This document shows positions 22,496 through 33,100 of a DNA stretch of 64,000 nt, piece after piece. The notes beneath the pieces were generated by a model. It saw only the letters and a list, made by a program, of their open reading frames with translations. It did no database searches and was not told the origin of the DNA. Numbering within the stretch: the stretch's first letter is position 1; each line of letters opens with the position of its first letter. This stretch comes from Drechmeria coniospora (taxonomy: Eukaryota; Ascomycota; Sordariomycetes; Hypocreales; Ophiocordycipitaceae), in NCBI RefSeq assembly GCF_001625195.1, contig NC_054391.1, forward strand, positions 2,945,390 through 3,009,389. The letters are read 5' to 3'. The translations under genes were made by a program, and so were the position numbers.

Positions 22496-22989
22496 ATTAC
22501 TGCCTCAATCACTGCCTCAATCGTGCCTCAATCACTGCCTCAATCGCTGCCTCAATCGTGCCTCAATCGCTGCCTCAATCGCTGCCTCAATCGCTGCCTC
22601 AATCGCTGCCTCAATCGCTACCTCAATCGCTGCCTCAATCGCTGCCTCAATCGTGCCTCAATCGCTGCCTCAATCGCTGCCTCAATCGCTGCCTCAATCG
22701 TGCCTCAATCACTGCCTCAATCGCTGCCTCAATCGTGCCTCAATCACTGCCTCAATCGCTGCCTCAATCGCTGCCTCAATCGCTGCCTCAATCGCTGCCT
22801 CAATCGCTGCCTCAATCGTGCCTCAATCACTGCCTCAATCGCTGCCTCAATCGTGCCTCAATCACTGCCTCAATCGCTGCCTCAATCGCTGCCTCAATCG
22901 CTGCCTCAATCGCTGCCTCAATCACTGCCTCAATTGTGCCTCAATCGTACCTCAATTACTGCCTCAATCGCTGCCTCAATCGCTGCCTT
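22496..22989. repeat. Minisatellite of CTGCCTCAATCG units
   Basis: Roughly forty tandem units. Most are 12 bp (GCTGCCTCAATC or ACTGCCTCAATC), with interspersed shorter units (GTGCCTCAATC) that shift the frame. Because the dominant unit length is a multiple of three and lacks stops, several plus-strand frames stay open as Leu-Pro-Gln-Ser or Cys-Leu-Asn-Arg repeats; I do not regard these as proteins. Higher-order patterning of the shorter units is visible. Confidence 0.9.
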
Positions 22990-23017
22990 CAAGTATGTTA
23001 AGCGACAATATATATTA

Positions 23018-23110
23018 AGTAGCAATGTATGTTACGTAGCAATATATATTAAAGTAGCAATATATGTTGAGTAGCAATATATGTTTGAGTAGCAAAATAT
23101 GTTAGCGTAA
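23018..23110. repeat. AT-rich 19-21 bp satellite (GTAGCAATATATGTT)
   Basis: About five imperfect tandem copies of a GTAGCAATATATGTT-like unit directly after the 12-bp minisatellite. Confidence 0.75.
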
Positions 23111-23140
23111 TAGTACCTTACTGTCTAGTATGCCTTTTGT

Positions 23141-23210
23141 ACTCTATACATACTGTTGTATGTACTAGCTTTTTGACTCTATACATACTGTTGTATGTAC
23201 TAGCTTTTTG
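23141..23210. repeat. 35-bp tandem duplication
   Basis: Two adjacent, apparently identical 35-bp copies beginning ACTCTATACATACTG and ending TAGCTTTTTG, at 23141-23175 and 23176-23210. Confidence 0.85.
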
Positions 23211-24232
23211 TACTTTAACAGGCTCTTATATTAAACACTACACAATGCCTTATGTTATGTTTGAATAGCTACTGTGTTTGTATCATAAATTACTGACCAG
23301 AACGAAGGTGCTTCACATGAACGTCACCCTAACAGTCTGTCGGCACCTTGACATCCGGTTACGAGGCTGTCACGAAACAGGGCACGCACGCGTAGGTACC
23401 TACGCAGTAATACGTATAGTACTCCGTACAGGACTCCATTAACCCGCGAAGCAGCCGCCCCAACAGGTACCACCAGCCCTAATGACCGAGGCACCTCCTT
23501 TATCTACTTCGTAGCGCGAACTACTGACTTTCTACCAACTACCTGTTAGTAGTGGCAGTGGGTGTGGTGGTAATTTAGCACCGACGACTTGGAACTAGGC
23601 ATGGTTGCTGTTGCAAATACGATAATCGGCAACTGGCACTTGAGGGTGTGGTACTATTTGTAGCAGAGGTGAGCTAATCGCAATGTACCTGTCCACTATT
23701 AGCACCTACTACAGTACACGACACCTGCAGTGACGGTATTGCCAGTGGTGCGTGGCAACGGCAGTTTACCAGTTTGCTAGTACCAGTATTAAGAGTACCT
23801 AGTAGCTTGGGATGCCACGTCTGGTGGTTGCTGTGTACTCAACGTGGTTGTTGCAACGCGGTGGAGGAAATGACCCTTGCGCTGCAGGTCGCCATCTCTA
23901 CCTGTCGTCCGAACAGCCCACTCGCTGCGTTCCCCTGGCGGCAATCGAATTTCGTATCCGTCAGGCTTGCCGGCGGAGGAGAGGAGGTGCGAGTAGTTGT
24001 AGATAGGTGGATGCAAGCCGATCACCATGGCGGAGGGGCAGGCAAGTCAACGGCGTACGGCTGCAAATGCGCTACGACGACTTGCATGTACCAACAGCCG
24101 CTACTGCTACCCACCCCTCGCCCTGCTCCAGCTGTCCTCGTTTGATAGCTTCATCTCCCTTCCCTTTGCTCGCCCTCTCCTGCTCTCGAGTAAGTCCGGA
24201 CACAATTACATCCCCCCCCTCCCCCTTGGGGA

Positions 24233-24510
24233 ACGACGCCCTCGGAGACTTTGCACAGCGAATCGATACCAGCACTGCGTCTTAGTAACCGCTCCGGGAC
24301 GACCATGGCGAGTTTGACACGGCCAAGTCAACGTGGTGCACATGGCACCAAGGAAAGAAATGCTTCGTGAATGGCGCCCTGGGAGACTGCACAGAAAATA
24401 CATCCGATGCCACTAGCATGGCACCTTGGTATCCGCTCTAGGACGACGGTGGCTATTACGACATGGCGAGAGTCAACGTAGTGCACATGGCACCATTGAA
24501 AGAAACGCCT
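24233..24510. repeat. Imperfect tandem duplication of about 140 bp
   Basis: Copy 1 (about 24233-24364) and copy 2 (about 24371-24510) share GCCCT-GGAGACT, CCGCTC-GGACGAC, ACATGGCGAG and GTCAACGT-GTGCACATGGCACCA in the same order, with small indels. An old local duplication without coding content. Confidence 0.6.
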
Positions 24511-25950
24511 GGCCACGGGTGGACATTCTTGGCTCGAGCTCGGTCACCAGAGTGTACGCCTTTGAACGTGCGTGCCATGAGTCTGTCGGCCTGCAAATTG
24601 GTCCTGCAAGTGCATGAGCATGTGCTGCGACGCGGCACGACACGACGGGGGCGCGACACGACGGGGGCACGACACGACGGTGACCCGACGACCACATGAA
24701 AGACGTTGAATGCTGCAAGCCAGCGGCCGGGACGAGGTTCGACGGGCTGGCTGCTCGCTTCACGCGCCGCGGGGGCGAAAGCAAAGCAGGCCAATGCCGG
24801 GCATCGTCTCGCTCCTGCGTGACCTTGCGGCGGTGCCCTGCGAGGCGCTTGGTCAAACGACTTGGTGAGAGAGGGCCTTCCCGACGGGTGGAACGGGGCG
24901 CGTCCGAGATGCATCGTGTCCTTGGGTGTCCCCGGGCGGCGGTGTCGCACAGGACTGTGCACTGTTCGTTTCATCTCCCGTCGTTTGACGACCTCGTTCG
25001 GGGATATTCAAAGGCAGGGAATCGAGACCAAGGAAAGCCTGGCCACTGCCAGGAGTCAGGAGGACATTAATCATCCGTAGCTGCCTCGTCGTGGACGGCA
25101 CACTTGGCAGCCGAGTGCGGTGTCGGCAGTGGCGATGGTAACGGCCACCGCCACGGCAATGGCATTGCATGGGGGGGGGGGGGGGGGGGCGCTAGCGCGA
25201 CACGGCCAGGGATCCGCTGAGGAAAGTGCTTACTACCAAGCTTGGTCATACGTGCGTGGTGCCCGAGGTCCTCTATGGAAGTAGCCATGGACCCGGGTAC
25301 GGTTCCTGCTCCGGAGCAGCCATGCGGCACCCGTCTTCCTTCCGTTTGCACAGCCATGGAAACGTGTGGAAGGAACTGCTTGACGTCAGCCACGTCGGTT
25401 GACGACACATGAGGCAGGCACGGAGTACAGAGTACGGATGGCGGAGAACGGGAATGGCTGGCAGGTCCACCCGCGCGCTAGATGGTGCTCGTCTGAAACG
25501 GGTACGGCCGCGGCACGTACTCGTACCGCCACCAGCATTGGACGACAGCTCGTCCGCCGTGCCACTTCGCCGCGGCCTCTCCTCCTCTCGTTCACCCCAT
25601 CGGCCGACGTCGTATAGCCTCGTCCGCAGGCTCCCTGTCTGGCCGTCCGGATGGCCGTCGTCATGTCGCGCGGCGATAGGCTGCGCCGTCGTCCCGCCGT
25701 CATCCCGCCGCCGCACCATCAGAGTCGAGACGCTGCTGCGAAGCTGGATGGCGGGCATGGCCATGGTTTCCTCCATCCAAGGAGAGTACGAGTACCAGAA
25801 CGCTACCGGATGGTGATGAAAGGCCCACGCCCACGCCGTAAGCATGTGCTGCGAAGAAAGAACCGGGGGAGGTCGATTTACCTTTTGATGTTGCCACCAG
25901 TGATATAATAAACCGTCTGCCTCTCACCAGTGACACAACCGGCACATTTC

Positions 25951-26050
25951 ATGACGGCACAACACAGCACAACACAGCATAGCACAGCACAGCACTGCAC
26001 AGAACAGAACAGAACAGAACAGAACAGCACAGCACAGCACTGCACAGAAC
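25951..26050. repeat. ACAGC/ACAGA pentanucleotide array
   Basis: Interrupted runs of ACAGC and ACAGA pentamers. Cys/Ala/Val/Leu frames that cross it on the minus strand are low-complexity artefacts. Confidence 0.8.
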
Positions 26051-26989
26051 CGCATGGCGCAAACGAGCCAATGGTAACTTGAAATAGTCCAAGAGAACCA
26101 TCGGCGCCGTCTCCGCCATCGCTTTTCGACCTCTCCTTTCCGCAATTCCTCGCATCCTAGGGGAGAAGCGGGAACAAGCTGCGAGCGATTCGACCGTAGG
26201 AAACGCTCGCGGTGATTCACCCTCTCCCGGGGCGCCGACCGACCGTCGCTCCCGCCCTGCATCCGCAGAAACGGCGGAACGCACAAACGGTAGAGGAGGC
26301 CAAGCACACCGCCAGATTGCTGGCAGAGGCCAACTGGGAAGAAAGCCTTCAGTTCCCATCCTCCCGTCACACCCGTTTGCCCCTTGCCGTTGGCGAGGAT
26401 ACCACGACGTCAACACGTGCGAGCTTCCGTGTTCAAGCAAGCACCGGAAACGCACCTCGAGCGGCGAAGAACAACAATAGAACTGCAATCCGTTCCTTTA
26501 CCCCTCCCTTTCCGCCATCCATCTTTTGACACCTGCACAAGACCGCGTCTTTGACCCTCTCCACACCAAAAGGCGCACCATCAAACCTGTTGACCTCCAA
26601 AGGCTGCCGTTTACGCCGCCCATTCATTCATTCATTCATTCGTTCATTCACTCGATATCGATTCACCCTTCGCTCATTTGGTCATCGTTTATCTAGCGGA
26701 ACATATTTTCGTCGTCGTGCTCCTGGTTCGTCCCTCCCCGCCATCCTTCCCCGTTTCGAACTTCTCCTGGTGAGAATCACACGTATCCCTCTGCCTTATC
26801 CTTTTCAACGCCCCGAGCATCCTCACCCCCAACGAGAGAGGACGCTGGTTCGTCATTCTGGGCGACTGTCGCGAAAGAGCAACCTCGACATCGCTCGAGC
26901 ACCCATCTTCATCACATTCACTTACTCGAGAGCGCGCCTTTCAGGATACCTACGCGAGAAGTCGGCCAGCAGCCTCGCGTTGTCGACAC

Positions 26990-28486
26990 ATGATGGAGAG
27001 AGTCGTCGTCCCGCCCGTCCGTCTTGGCGGCCTCGTCGCCCTCCTCGCCCTGGCCATGACCGTCTCGGCACACTCCTGGATCGAGTCTGCCTTTCGCATC
27101 GCCGCCAACGGCACCTTTGTCGGACCCGAGGGGTTCCCCCGCGGCTGGGTTCCCCGATTCGCGCCCGGATGGAACGACAAGCAGGCCCAGCACATCATTC
27201 CGGATGCCGGCATCTACACGGGTGCCGAGCTGCTGAACAAGTACCCCATCGACGCGAACCCCTCATTCCCCATCCTCCATGCGGCCCCCGGCGACAAGAT
27301 CGCCATCCTGCACCTCGAGAATGGGCACGTCACCCTTCCACAGAACCAGCCGAACAAGCCGGTGAACCGGGGAACCGTCTTCCTCTACGGGACCAGCCAG
27401 CCCAAGGGCCAGGAGAAGCTTTTTGACGTCCACCTCCGATGGAACAAGGACGGCACCGGCGGCGACAGGCGCGGCAAGCTGCTCGCCACACGCAACTACG
27501 ACGACGGCCAGTGCTACCAGGATAGCCGCCAACCGCTGGCGCGGGACCGAGCGAGCAGGCTAGCTCCGAACGGCGCCATGGTCGAAAGGGAGCTCAAGTG
27601 CCAGTCCGTCGTCACCCTTCCCGAGGACCTCAAGCCGGGCGAAGTCTACACCGTCTACTGGTACTGGGACTGGCCGAGCCTGAACCCGGACAAGCTCGAC
27701 GTCAAGGCCACCAGCGACGGCCGGTTTCCCTGGGCAGGCTCCTTTATGCGCGGCGACGCGGTGCCCGACGGATGGAGCATGGATATGATTCGCATCAACG
27801 AAAGCTACTCGAGCGTCATCGACATCAAGATCACCGACAAGGTGCCGGGCGTCGTCGGGAAGGGATACGACGCCAACTTTGTCGAGAAGCAGGACGTTTA
27901 CCATGCGGGCATCAAGGCCCAGCTGGGAAACATGTTTGACGTCAACGTCGACGGTGCCGGCGGCCAAACCGCCTCTCCAGACGCTGGGTCGTCGCCCACC
28001 AGCCTCGGCCCCTCGGCGACGGCGAAGCCTACGAGCATGACGGGGAAGGCTCGCCAGACAGAGATGGCGAGCTCATCCCGCACCACGCCTAAGCATCCGG
28101 GCACAGACGCCCCCGCCTGCGACGGTGCGCAGCCGACCAGCGCCTCTGCGCAGAGAAACACGGCGAGCCGGGACGTGGCCTTTGAGACCAAAAAGGCAAA
28201 AAACTCCTGCGGCTTGACGGTGACGCTGACGGTGATGGAGACGGCCCCGGTCACGACGGTCGTCCACACGGTGACGACGACGGTCCCGGCCACACCCGTC
28301 ATCCATACCGTGTACGTCACCCCCAGCCCGCCGAACCAGGCCCCGGAAACGCGAACGACGGACGTTCCACCCCGCGTGGGAGGTGCGGCCCCCAACGACG
28401 CGGCGGCGCCAAGGTATTATGTCAAGGGCCAGAACCAGGGCAAGCAGCGCCGCGGTGCCCGGGGCCTCGGCCAGCACGCGCAGTAG
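26990..28486 (+). CDS. Secreted DUF7492-family protein, His-first mature end
   Basis: Intronless, 498 residues from the first ATG (a second ATG follows immediately). A signal peptide (Leu/Ala-rich core around residues 12-26) ends at VSA, so predicted cleavage leaves His28 as the mature N terminus, starting HSWIES. The body matches the fungal DUF7492 family as I recall it: GTFVGPEGFPRGWVPR, then ENGHVTLPQNQPNKPVNRGT, FDVHLRWNKDGTGGD, a DGQCYQ segment and YTVYWYWDWPS near residue 220. From about residue 320 the protein is Ser/Thr/Pro-rich with TTVVHTVTTTVPATP repeats, typical of wall-exposed linkers, and ends in a basic GKQRRGARGLGQHAQ tail with no clear GPI signal. A mature N-terminal His, a conserved NGHV (His113) and the aromatic YWYWDW strand resemble copper His-brace proteins such as LPMOs; that link is inference and no activity is known to me. 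It is transcribed toward the cyclophilin gene. Confidence 0.88.
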   Translation: MMERVVVPPVRLGGLVALLALAMTVSAHSWIESAFRIAANGTFVGPEGFPRGWVPRFAPGWNDKQAQHIIPDAGIYTGAELLNKYPIDANPSFPILHAAPGDKIAILHLENGHVTLPQNQPNKPVNRGTVFLYGTSQPKGQEKLFDVHLRWNKDGTGGDRRGKLLATRNYDDGQCYQDSRQPLARDRASRLAPNGAMVERELKCQSVVTLPEDLKPGEVYTVYWYWDWPSLNPDKLDVKATSDGRFPWAGSFMRGDAVPDGWSMDMIRINESYSSVIDIKITDKVPGVVGKGYDANFVEKQDVYHAGIKAQLGNMFDVNVDGAGGQTASPDAGSSPTSLGPSATAKPTSMTGKARQTEMASSSRTTPKHPGTDAPACDGAQPTSASAQRNTASRDVAFETKKAKNSCGLTVTLTVMETAPVTTVVHTVTTTVPATPVIHTVYVTPSPPNQAPETRTTDVPPRVGGAAPNDAAAPRYYVKGQNQGKQRRGARGLGQHAQ

Positions 28487-29161
28487 ACGGACGGACGGGC
28501 GGCCGAGAATGCGGAACGGCAGGCGTGCAGAGAAGCGGTCGGGAAACACTGTTTCCTCCATTGATGCACATCGAACCCCTCATCTCCTCCGCCGCACCGG
28601 CCGTTCAGTTCGCAGGCAAGGGCTTCGAGCATCAGGATGCCGCCGTACATTGCCGCCGTTTGGAAGAGCCACGGGGCGCGGATGGCGACGGATGGGTCGA
28701 GGACACCGTCGCTTGGCCGCTGGGGGACAGCAGGCCGTTGGCGACGATGCGGTTTGGCGCTGCCACGGAGTGCCGGCGTACGGCGAGGCGAGGACGGAAG
28801 AAGGGGCGGTAGATGGTGTGAACGAAATCAAACATTGCTAGCATTTGACGCAAACAGTAGCTTGCTTCGCCATAGAAGGCCCTTGGTCATGGCCGAGAAC
28901 GAAAGACGTGCATGCCATGCATGAACGGGCCGTCGGGCGCCGCCGCCCGTGTCTTCGTTTCGTGCTCTACCTGAAGCTGGGTACATGGTGCACCTGTGCG
29001 CGTGCCTCGAGACGGCCGACGGCGGCCATCACGCCGAGACGGTTGAGGCGACTTCCCCGCGGCACCTCTCGTCGCCCACTCGGCGACCTGTCGAGCCGCG
29101 TTCGCGCTTCGTGACGGATGACGGGCCAGTGCGGCCGCGTGCATTCGAGCGTGGCGTCGCC
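28487..29161. other. Convergent intergenic region
   Basis: It lies between the DUF7492 gene and the 3' end of the cyclophilin gene and presumably holds both 3' UTRs. GC-rich open frames are present but none has recognisable content. Confidence 0.5.
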
Positions 29162-30157
29162 TCACATCTCACCGCACTGGGCGATGGTGATGTCCATGTT
29201 GGGCACGTCCTTGCCCCTGTAGCCCGTCTTGGTGGCCTCCATCTTCTTGACGACTTCCATGCCGTCCACGACCTTGCCGAAGACAACGTGCTTGCCGTCG
29301 AGGAAGGGGGTGGCGACGGTGGTGACGAAGAACTGGGAGCCGTTGGTGTTGGGGCCGGCGTTCTACCGCGCCGTCAGCCGTGCGTGAACCATGGCATGCA
29401 AGCGTAGGAGGGGGAGAGGGGTGCAAAGAGTACCGCCATGGAGAGCAGACCAGGCTGCTCGTGCTTCAGCGTAAAGTTCTCGTCGTCAAAGGACTTGTAG
29501 CCCCAGATGCAGGTGGAGCCGGTGCCGTCGCCGTTGAGAAAGTCGCCGCCCTGACACATGAAGTTTGGAATCTACCGTTCACGGGTGAGACACGGTACCG
29601 GCGTGGCACGCGGGAGCAGGTCCGAGGGGCCGAGGGCGAGAGGAGACTGACGATGCGGTGGAACTTGGAGCCCTTGTAGCCCTGCGGCCGGCCGGCCGAG
29701 TTCTTGGTCTCTCCGGTGCAGAACTGGCGGAAGTTTTCCGCCGTCTTGGGAACGACATCCTTGAAAAGCTCAAAGGTGATGCGGCCGAGAGGCTCGCCTA
29801 CGGAAATCAGCAGCGTTCTCGATCTCGAGGAGCGAGGGGAGATGATGCGTGAGCCGTCGCCGGTTTCCGTCACTCGCCGAGCGGTCAACCATGCGGCCAG
29901 TCAGCGGCGGCATGGGCGGACACTTTGCCACGACGTAGACGATGCACGGTCCGGTCGATGCTGGGAGAATAGATGGTTGGGAGGCCAATGAATTACCTCC
30001 AAGAGTCATGTCGAAGAAGACGCTGCAAGGAAATGCTTCGCCGTCAGCTCCATGGCTGGCCTGCAGCAAGAACACGATGGATGGGCGGGAAGAGAAGTCG
30101 GAGGGGTTTGTTGACGCACAGGGGATTGCCCGACTCGGGAAGCTGTGTAGGCGGCAT
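29162..30157 (-). CDS. Cyclophilin, PPIase H (snRNP-associated) type
   Basis: Peptidyl-prolyl cis-trans isomerase; the H subfamily associates with the U4/U6.U5 tri-snRNP in other eukaryotes. Five exons on the minus strand: 30157-30120, 30022-29997, 29797-29652, 29571-29434 and 29362-29162, totalling 549 nt and 182 residues. Introns are 97, 199, 80, 71 bp, with donors GTGCGT, GTAATT, GTCAGT and GTACTC. Catalytic-domain signatures follow in order: [18 protein letters not shown], then [12 protein letters not shown], then [20 protein letters not shown], then [20 protein letters not shown], then [18 protein letters not shown], ending IAQCGEM. That ending and the short N-terminal leader fit PPIH better than cyclophilin A. 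The first two exons are tiny (38 and 26 nt), so the start is a little less sure than the rest; it lies in GCCATGCCG. Confidence 0.93.
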
Positions 30158-33100
30158 GGCTCCGGCTCTTGATGCGGAACACGTCCAGGCTTGGGGGAGC
30201 TGTGAGCACACAGAACGCGAGGCACGGTCACGATGTTAAATGGGCTCTGGTGAGGTGAGGGACGACGGTGGGACCATTTTCAGCTTAGCGCACTTGAGAA
30301 ATCGGATACACTTTACGGTAGGGAGTATGGAGTAATATTATTAGGCGCGAAACTATTCTGTCTGTCTTCAAGTACATGTAAGTACGAACACTTGCAAGCA
30401 CAACCCAACGACGTGGGCTGGCATGCACAAAGACTTTAGGGACTGGTTGTGTCCAGTGCACCTAAGTAAGTACAAGGTAGTTGTACTAGTACAGTACGTA
30501 TATGCCTAGGTACTAGGTACTAGGTGGCTATGTTAGTAGCGTCATAAACTTATCACACAGAACTCTAGCACACCAGATGTCGGTTGGTACCACGCTGAAC
30601 ATTGACAATCGACCAGCAGTCAACAGTCAACAGGGAGGAATACTGGCTGAAAGTGAATGCCATTCATGTCAAGAACTAATGGCGCCAATGTCGGAAAGCA
30701 CGCAGCATCAAGCCTCGTCTGGAGAGCACATCGATCGCCGCCGTGCACAAAGGATATCTAGGTGCGATGGCAAAGCACAAGCCAGCCAGGCAACGGGCTC
30801 GAAGGCGAGCACCAGGTGCACATGGCTCCAAACACGCGACGTAGCGGCACGGACAAAGAGGCTACCGCATCGAATCAAAGGAAGGAATTTCCAGGCATGG
30901 AATGGCGCGCAAGCACAGGTAGGATCAGGCCCGAATGAACCATCGGCTCATCGGATTGTAGCGCCATATCGTTCGACGTACCAATTCGGGGTGAAGGGCT
31001 CGCTTAAGCCATGGGCGCATGGAGTTTGCATTCGTACGTGTTCTTGTACTAGATAGTGGAAACAGCGCGGCAGGGATCACCCTACTTCTTCCGCAACAAC
31101 CACCACCACCAGCGTGTAGCCTAGACACGGCGAATTGGTTGGCATGTGGCACGACGACGTCGGGGCAAACGACGACGATGTGAGGTCTCGCATGCCCCAG
31201 TGGTGGCGACGAGGCCAAGCACACGCACGGTCCTAGCAATGCGGCACTGTCTGTACATGTATTACCTACGGCGCGGAGTACTCGTGCTCGTGCTACCTCG
31301 CGAATGTCTTGGTGCAAGCATTCACACAGCTCCAGTATCACCTGCACACCATAAGCCCGTACAGGACAGTACATGCACTATTATGTACCTAGTATGTACA
31401 GTAGCTGTACCCTACATACGTGCCGTGGAGGGTGCCTAATTCGTGCTAGTTCGGAGACAATTGCGCACTTCGTTCATGACAATAGGCGAGACAAAGTAGA
31501 AACAAGGTTGAATGACGATGGGCCACGCCGCTTCCGATGGTTTGACTTGGCCAACACTGCCACCGTCCCTTTTTTAGATCTAGTGCCCATGTACGGAGCA
31601 CGTACAGCTGCAGCGACGGGTTTGCCACGAACCCAAGGGGACATGGACTCTCTCCGATCCTTCTCGTGGCTGCATCTTTGCGGCTGACGCTGACGCTGAC
31701 GCCAACGACGACGATGCCGTGACCGCCTCGCCATGGGGATGGGTGCCAGCCGCTGCGAGCACTCGCACGCAGTGGCGGCAGAGAGATAGGGGAAGGGATG
31801 GTGGCGGCTGCTGGACGGTACCCGCGAGTGACAAAGGGGCACGCGCACGCGTCGGCGGGCGTGCCGGTACCTCGCTCGTACCGCATGGGTGCCAGGCAGT
31901 ACTGTACGGAGCATCGCATCCAAGCAAGTACATGTCCGTTGCAGGGTGGTGAAGGACTGAGACAAGCGATGCGACAATGCGTCGAGGCGGGCGGCGAGGG
32001 AGGGTACGGATTTTGTGACTTGCAGGGCGCGCATGCACTAAATTTACACGGCGGCGGCGCACGGCACCGAGTACATGCACGTACGTGCCGGGTGCAGGAG
32101 GGAGCTGTGCTTGCCAACTCGTCCGAGCATGTCGAGGCCAAACTGCATCGAGAATTCACGCACCCTCAGGCACCCTTGGTGACACCTCGCCAAGCAGCCG
32201 AGCTCGAGCGGCGGCACGATGACGGGCCACGGAAGACTTGCCAGCCATGCGATGGGGGGCACTCGTAGCCCGTGCCGGGGCTCCTCGGTCGTAGCGCCCT
32301 GGGTGGCGACACCGTACGAGCCGGCGGATGACGTCCCCCCCGCGCCAGGGCGATGACGACAACGACTGGCCAGATGCGTACCCGCCAGCGTACTGTGGGC
32401 GTGCGTGTGTGCCTGTGCGTGCGAGCAAACGTGGAGGCGAGCTGCTGTATTTGTCAGTGAGCGAGAGCCACCTCGGCAGCGGAGATGCCGGCACCGGCAC
32501 AGGGCGGGCAGGTGATGGCACCCAGTTAGCATGCGCGGAAGCATTGCGCCTCGCACTGCCCGTCACCGCCACAGTCCGCCGCGCCCAAGGTTTGCCTGGC
32601 AGGAGGCAGCTGTAGCGTGCTGCGGCTGCGAGAGCCCATCAACTTTGGTACCTAGCAGGCAGCTTGGCACGAGCTCGGCAGCATTGCTCCCGCCAGCAGC
32701 GGTGCGGCGACGGCAACGTCGAGGCGTCATGCCCACACGTCGTTGCTTGCGTGGGAATGCCTGCCCGCCTGCCTGTCTGCCTGCCTGCCTGCTTGCCTGC
32801 ATGCATGCACCTTGCCTGTGCAGCGTGATAGGGTGCCGACGTGCTCCGGGAAGTGGACGACAATCTCGCACCAGACCTCCTTCGAGACGGGAGACGGAGG
32901 ACGCGCATCGGCAGCTGCTCGACTCCTTTGTGAATGCAGATGCCTCCATGCGGACGGAACGGTCTGCGAACCCCCGTCCCACCGAGAAAGCACAGCATGA
33001 GCCGACCCCCCCTCCTTTCCGGCCTTGTTTCAGCATCCCGGCCTTGTTCGTTATTTGATGAACATGCCGTGTGGTCATGGTGAAGCGGAGTGGTCGGCGT

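Larger units (their letters stand above)
21102..26989. other. Repeat-rich gene-free region
   Basis: About 5.9 kb without a supportable gene. In order it holds GTAC-word DNA (21.5-22.0 kb), an AT-rich island (22.08-22.48 kb), a 12-bp minisatellite (22.5-22.99 kb), AT-rich short satellites (23.0-23.3 kb), an imperfect duplication (24.23-24.51 kb), a G19 run (25171-25189), an ACAGA/ACAGC array (25.95-26.05 kb) and an ATTC array (26625-26653) in the probable 5' region of the next gene. Confidence 0.55.

Noticed and set aside
22496..22989. CRISPR-like array
   Set aside because: Units are contiguous 11-12 bp repeats with no spacers, in a eukaryotic genome.
22476..23074. Open frames of 147-183 codons made of Leu-Pro-Gln-Ser or Cys-Leu-Asn-Arg repeats
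   Set aside because: Several plus-strand frames are open because the satellite unit is a multiple of three and lacks stops; there is no flanking coding sequence.
25924..26488. Cys/Val/Leu-rich minus-strand frames resembling membrane protein
   Set aside because: They arise from the ACAGC/ACAGA pentamer array.
31446..32159. 237-codon minus-strand open frame
   Set aside because: Ser/Pro/Arg-rich noise overlapping other equally long frames; no recognisable motif.
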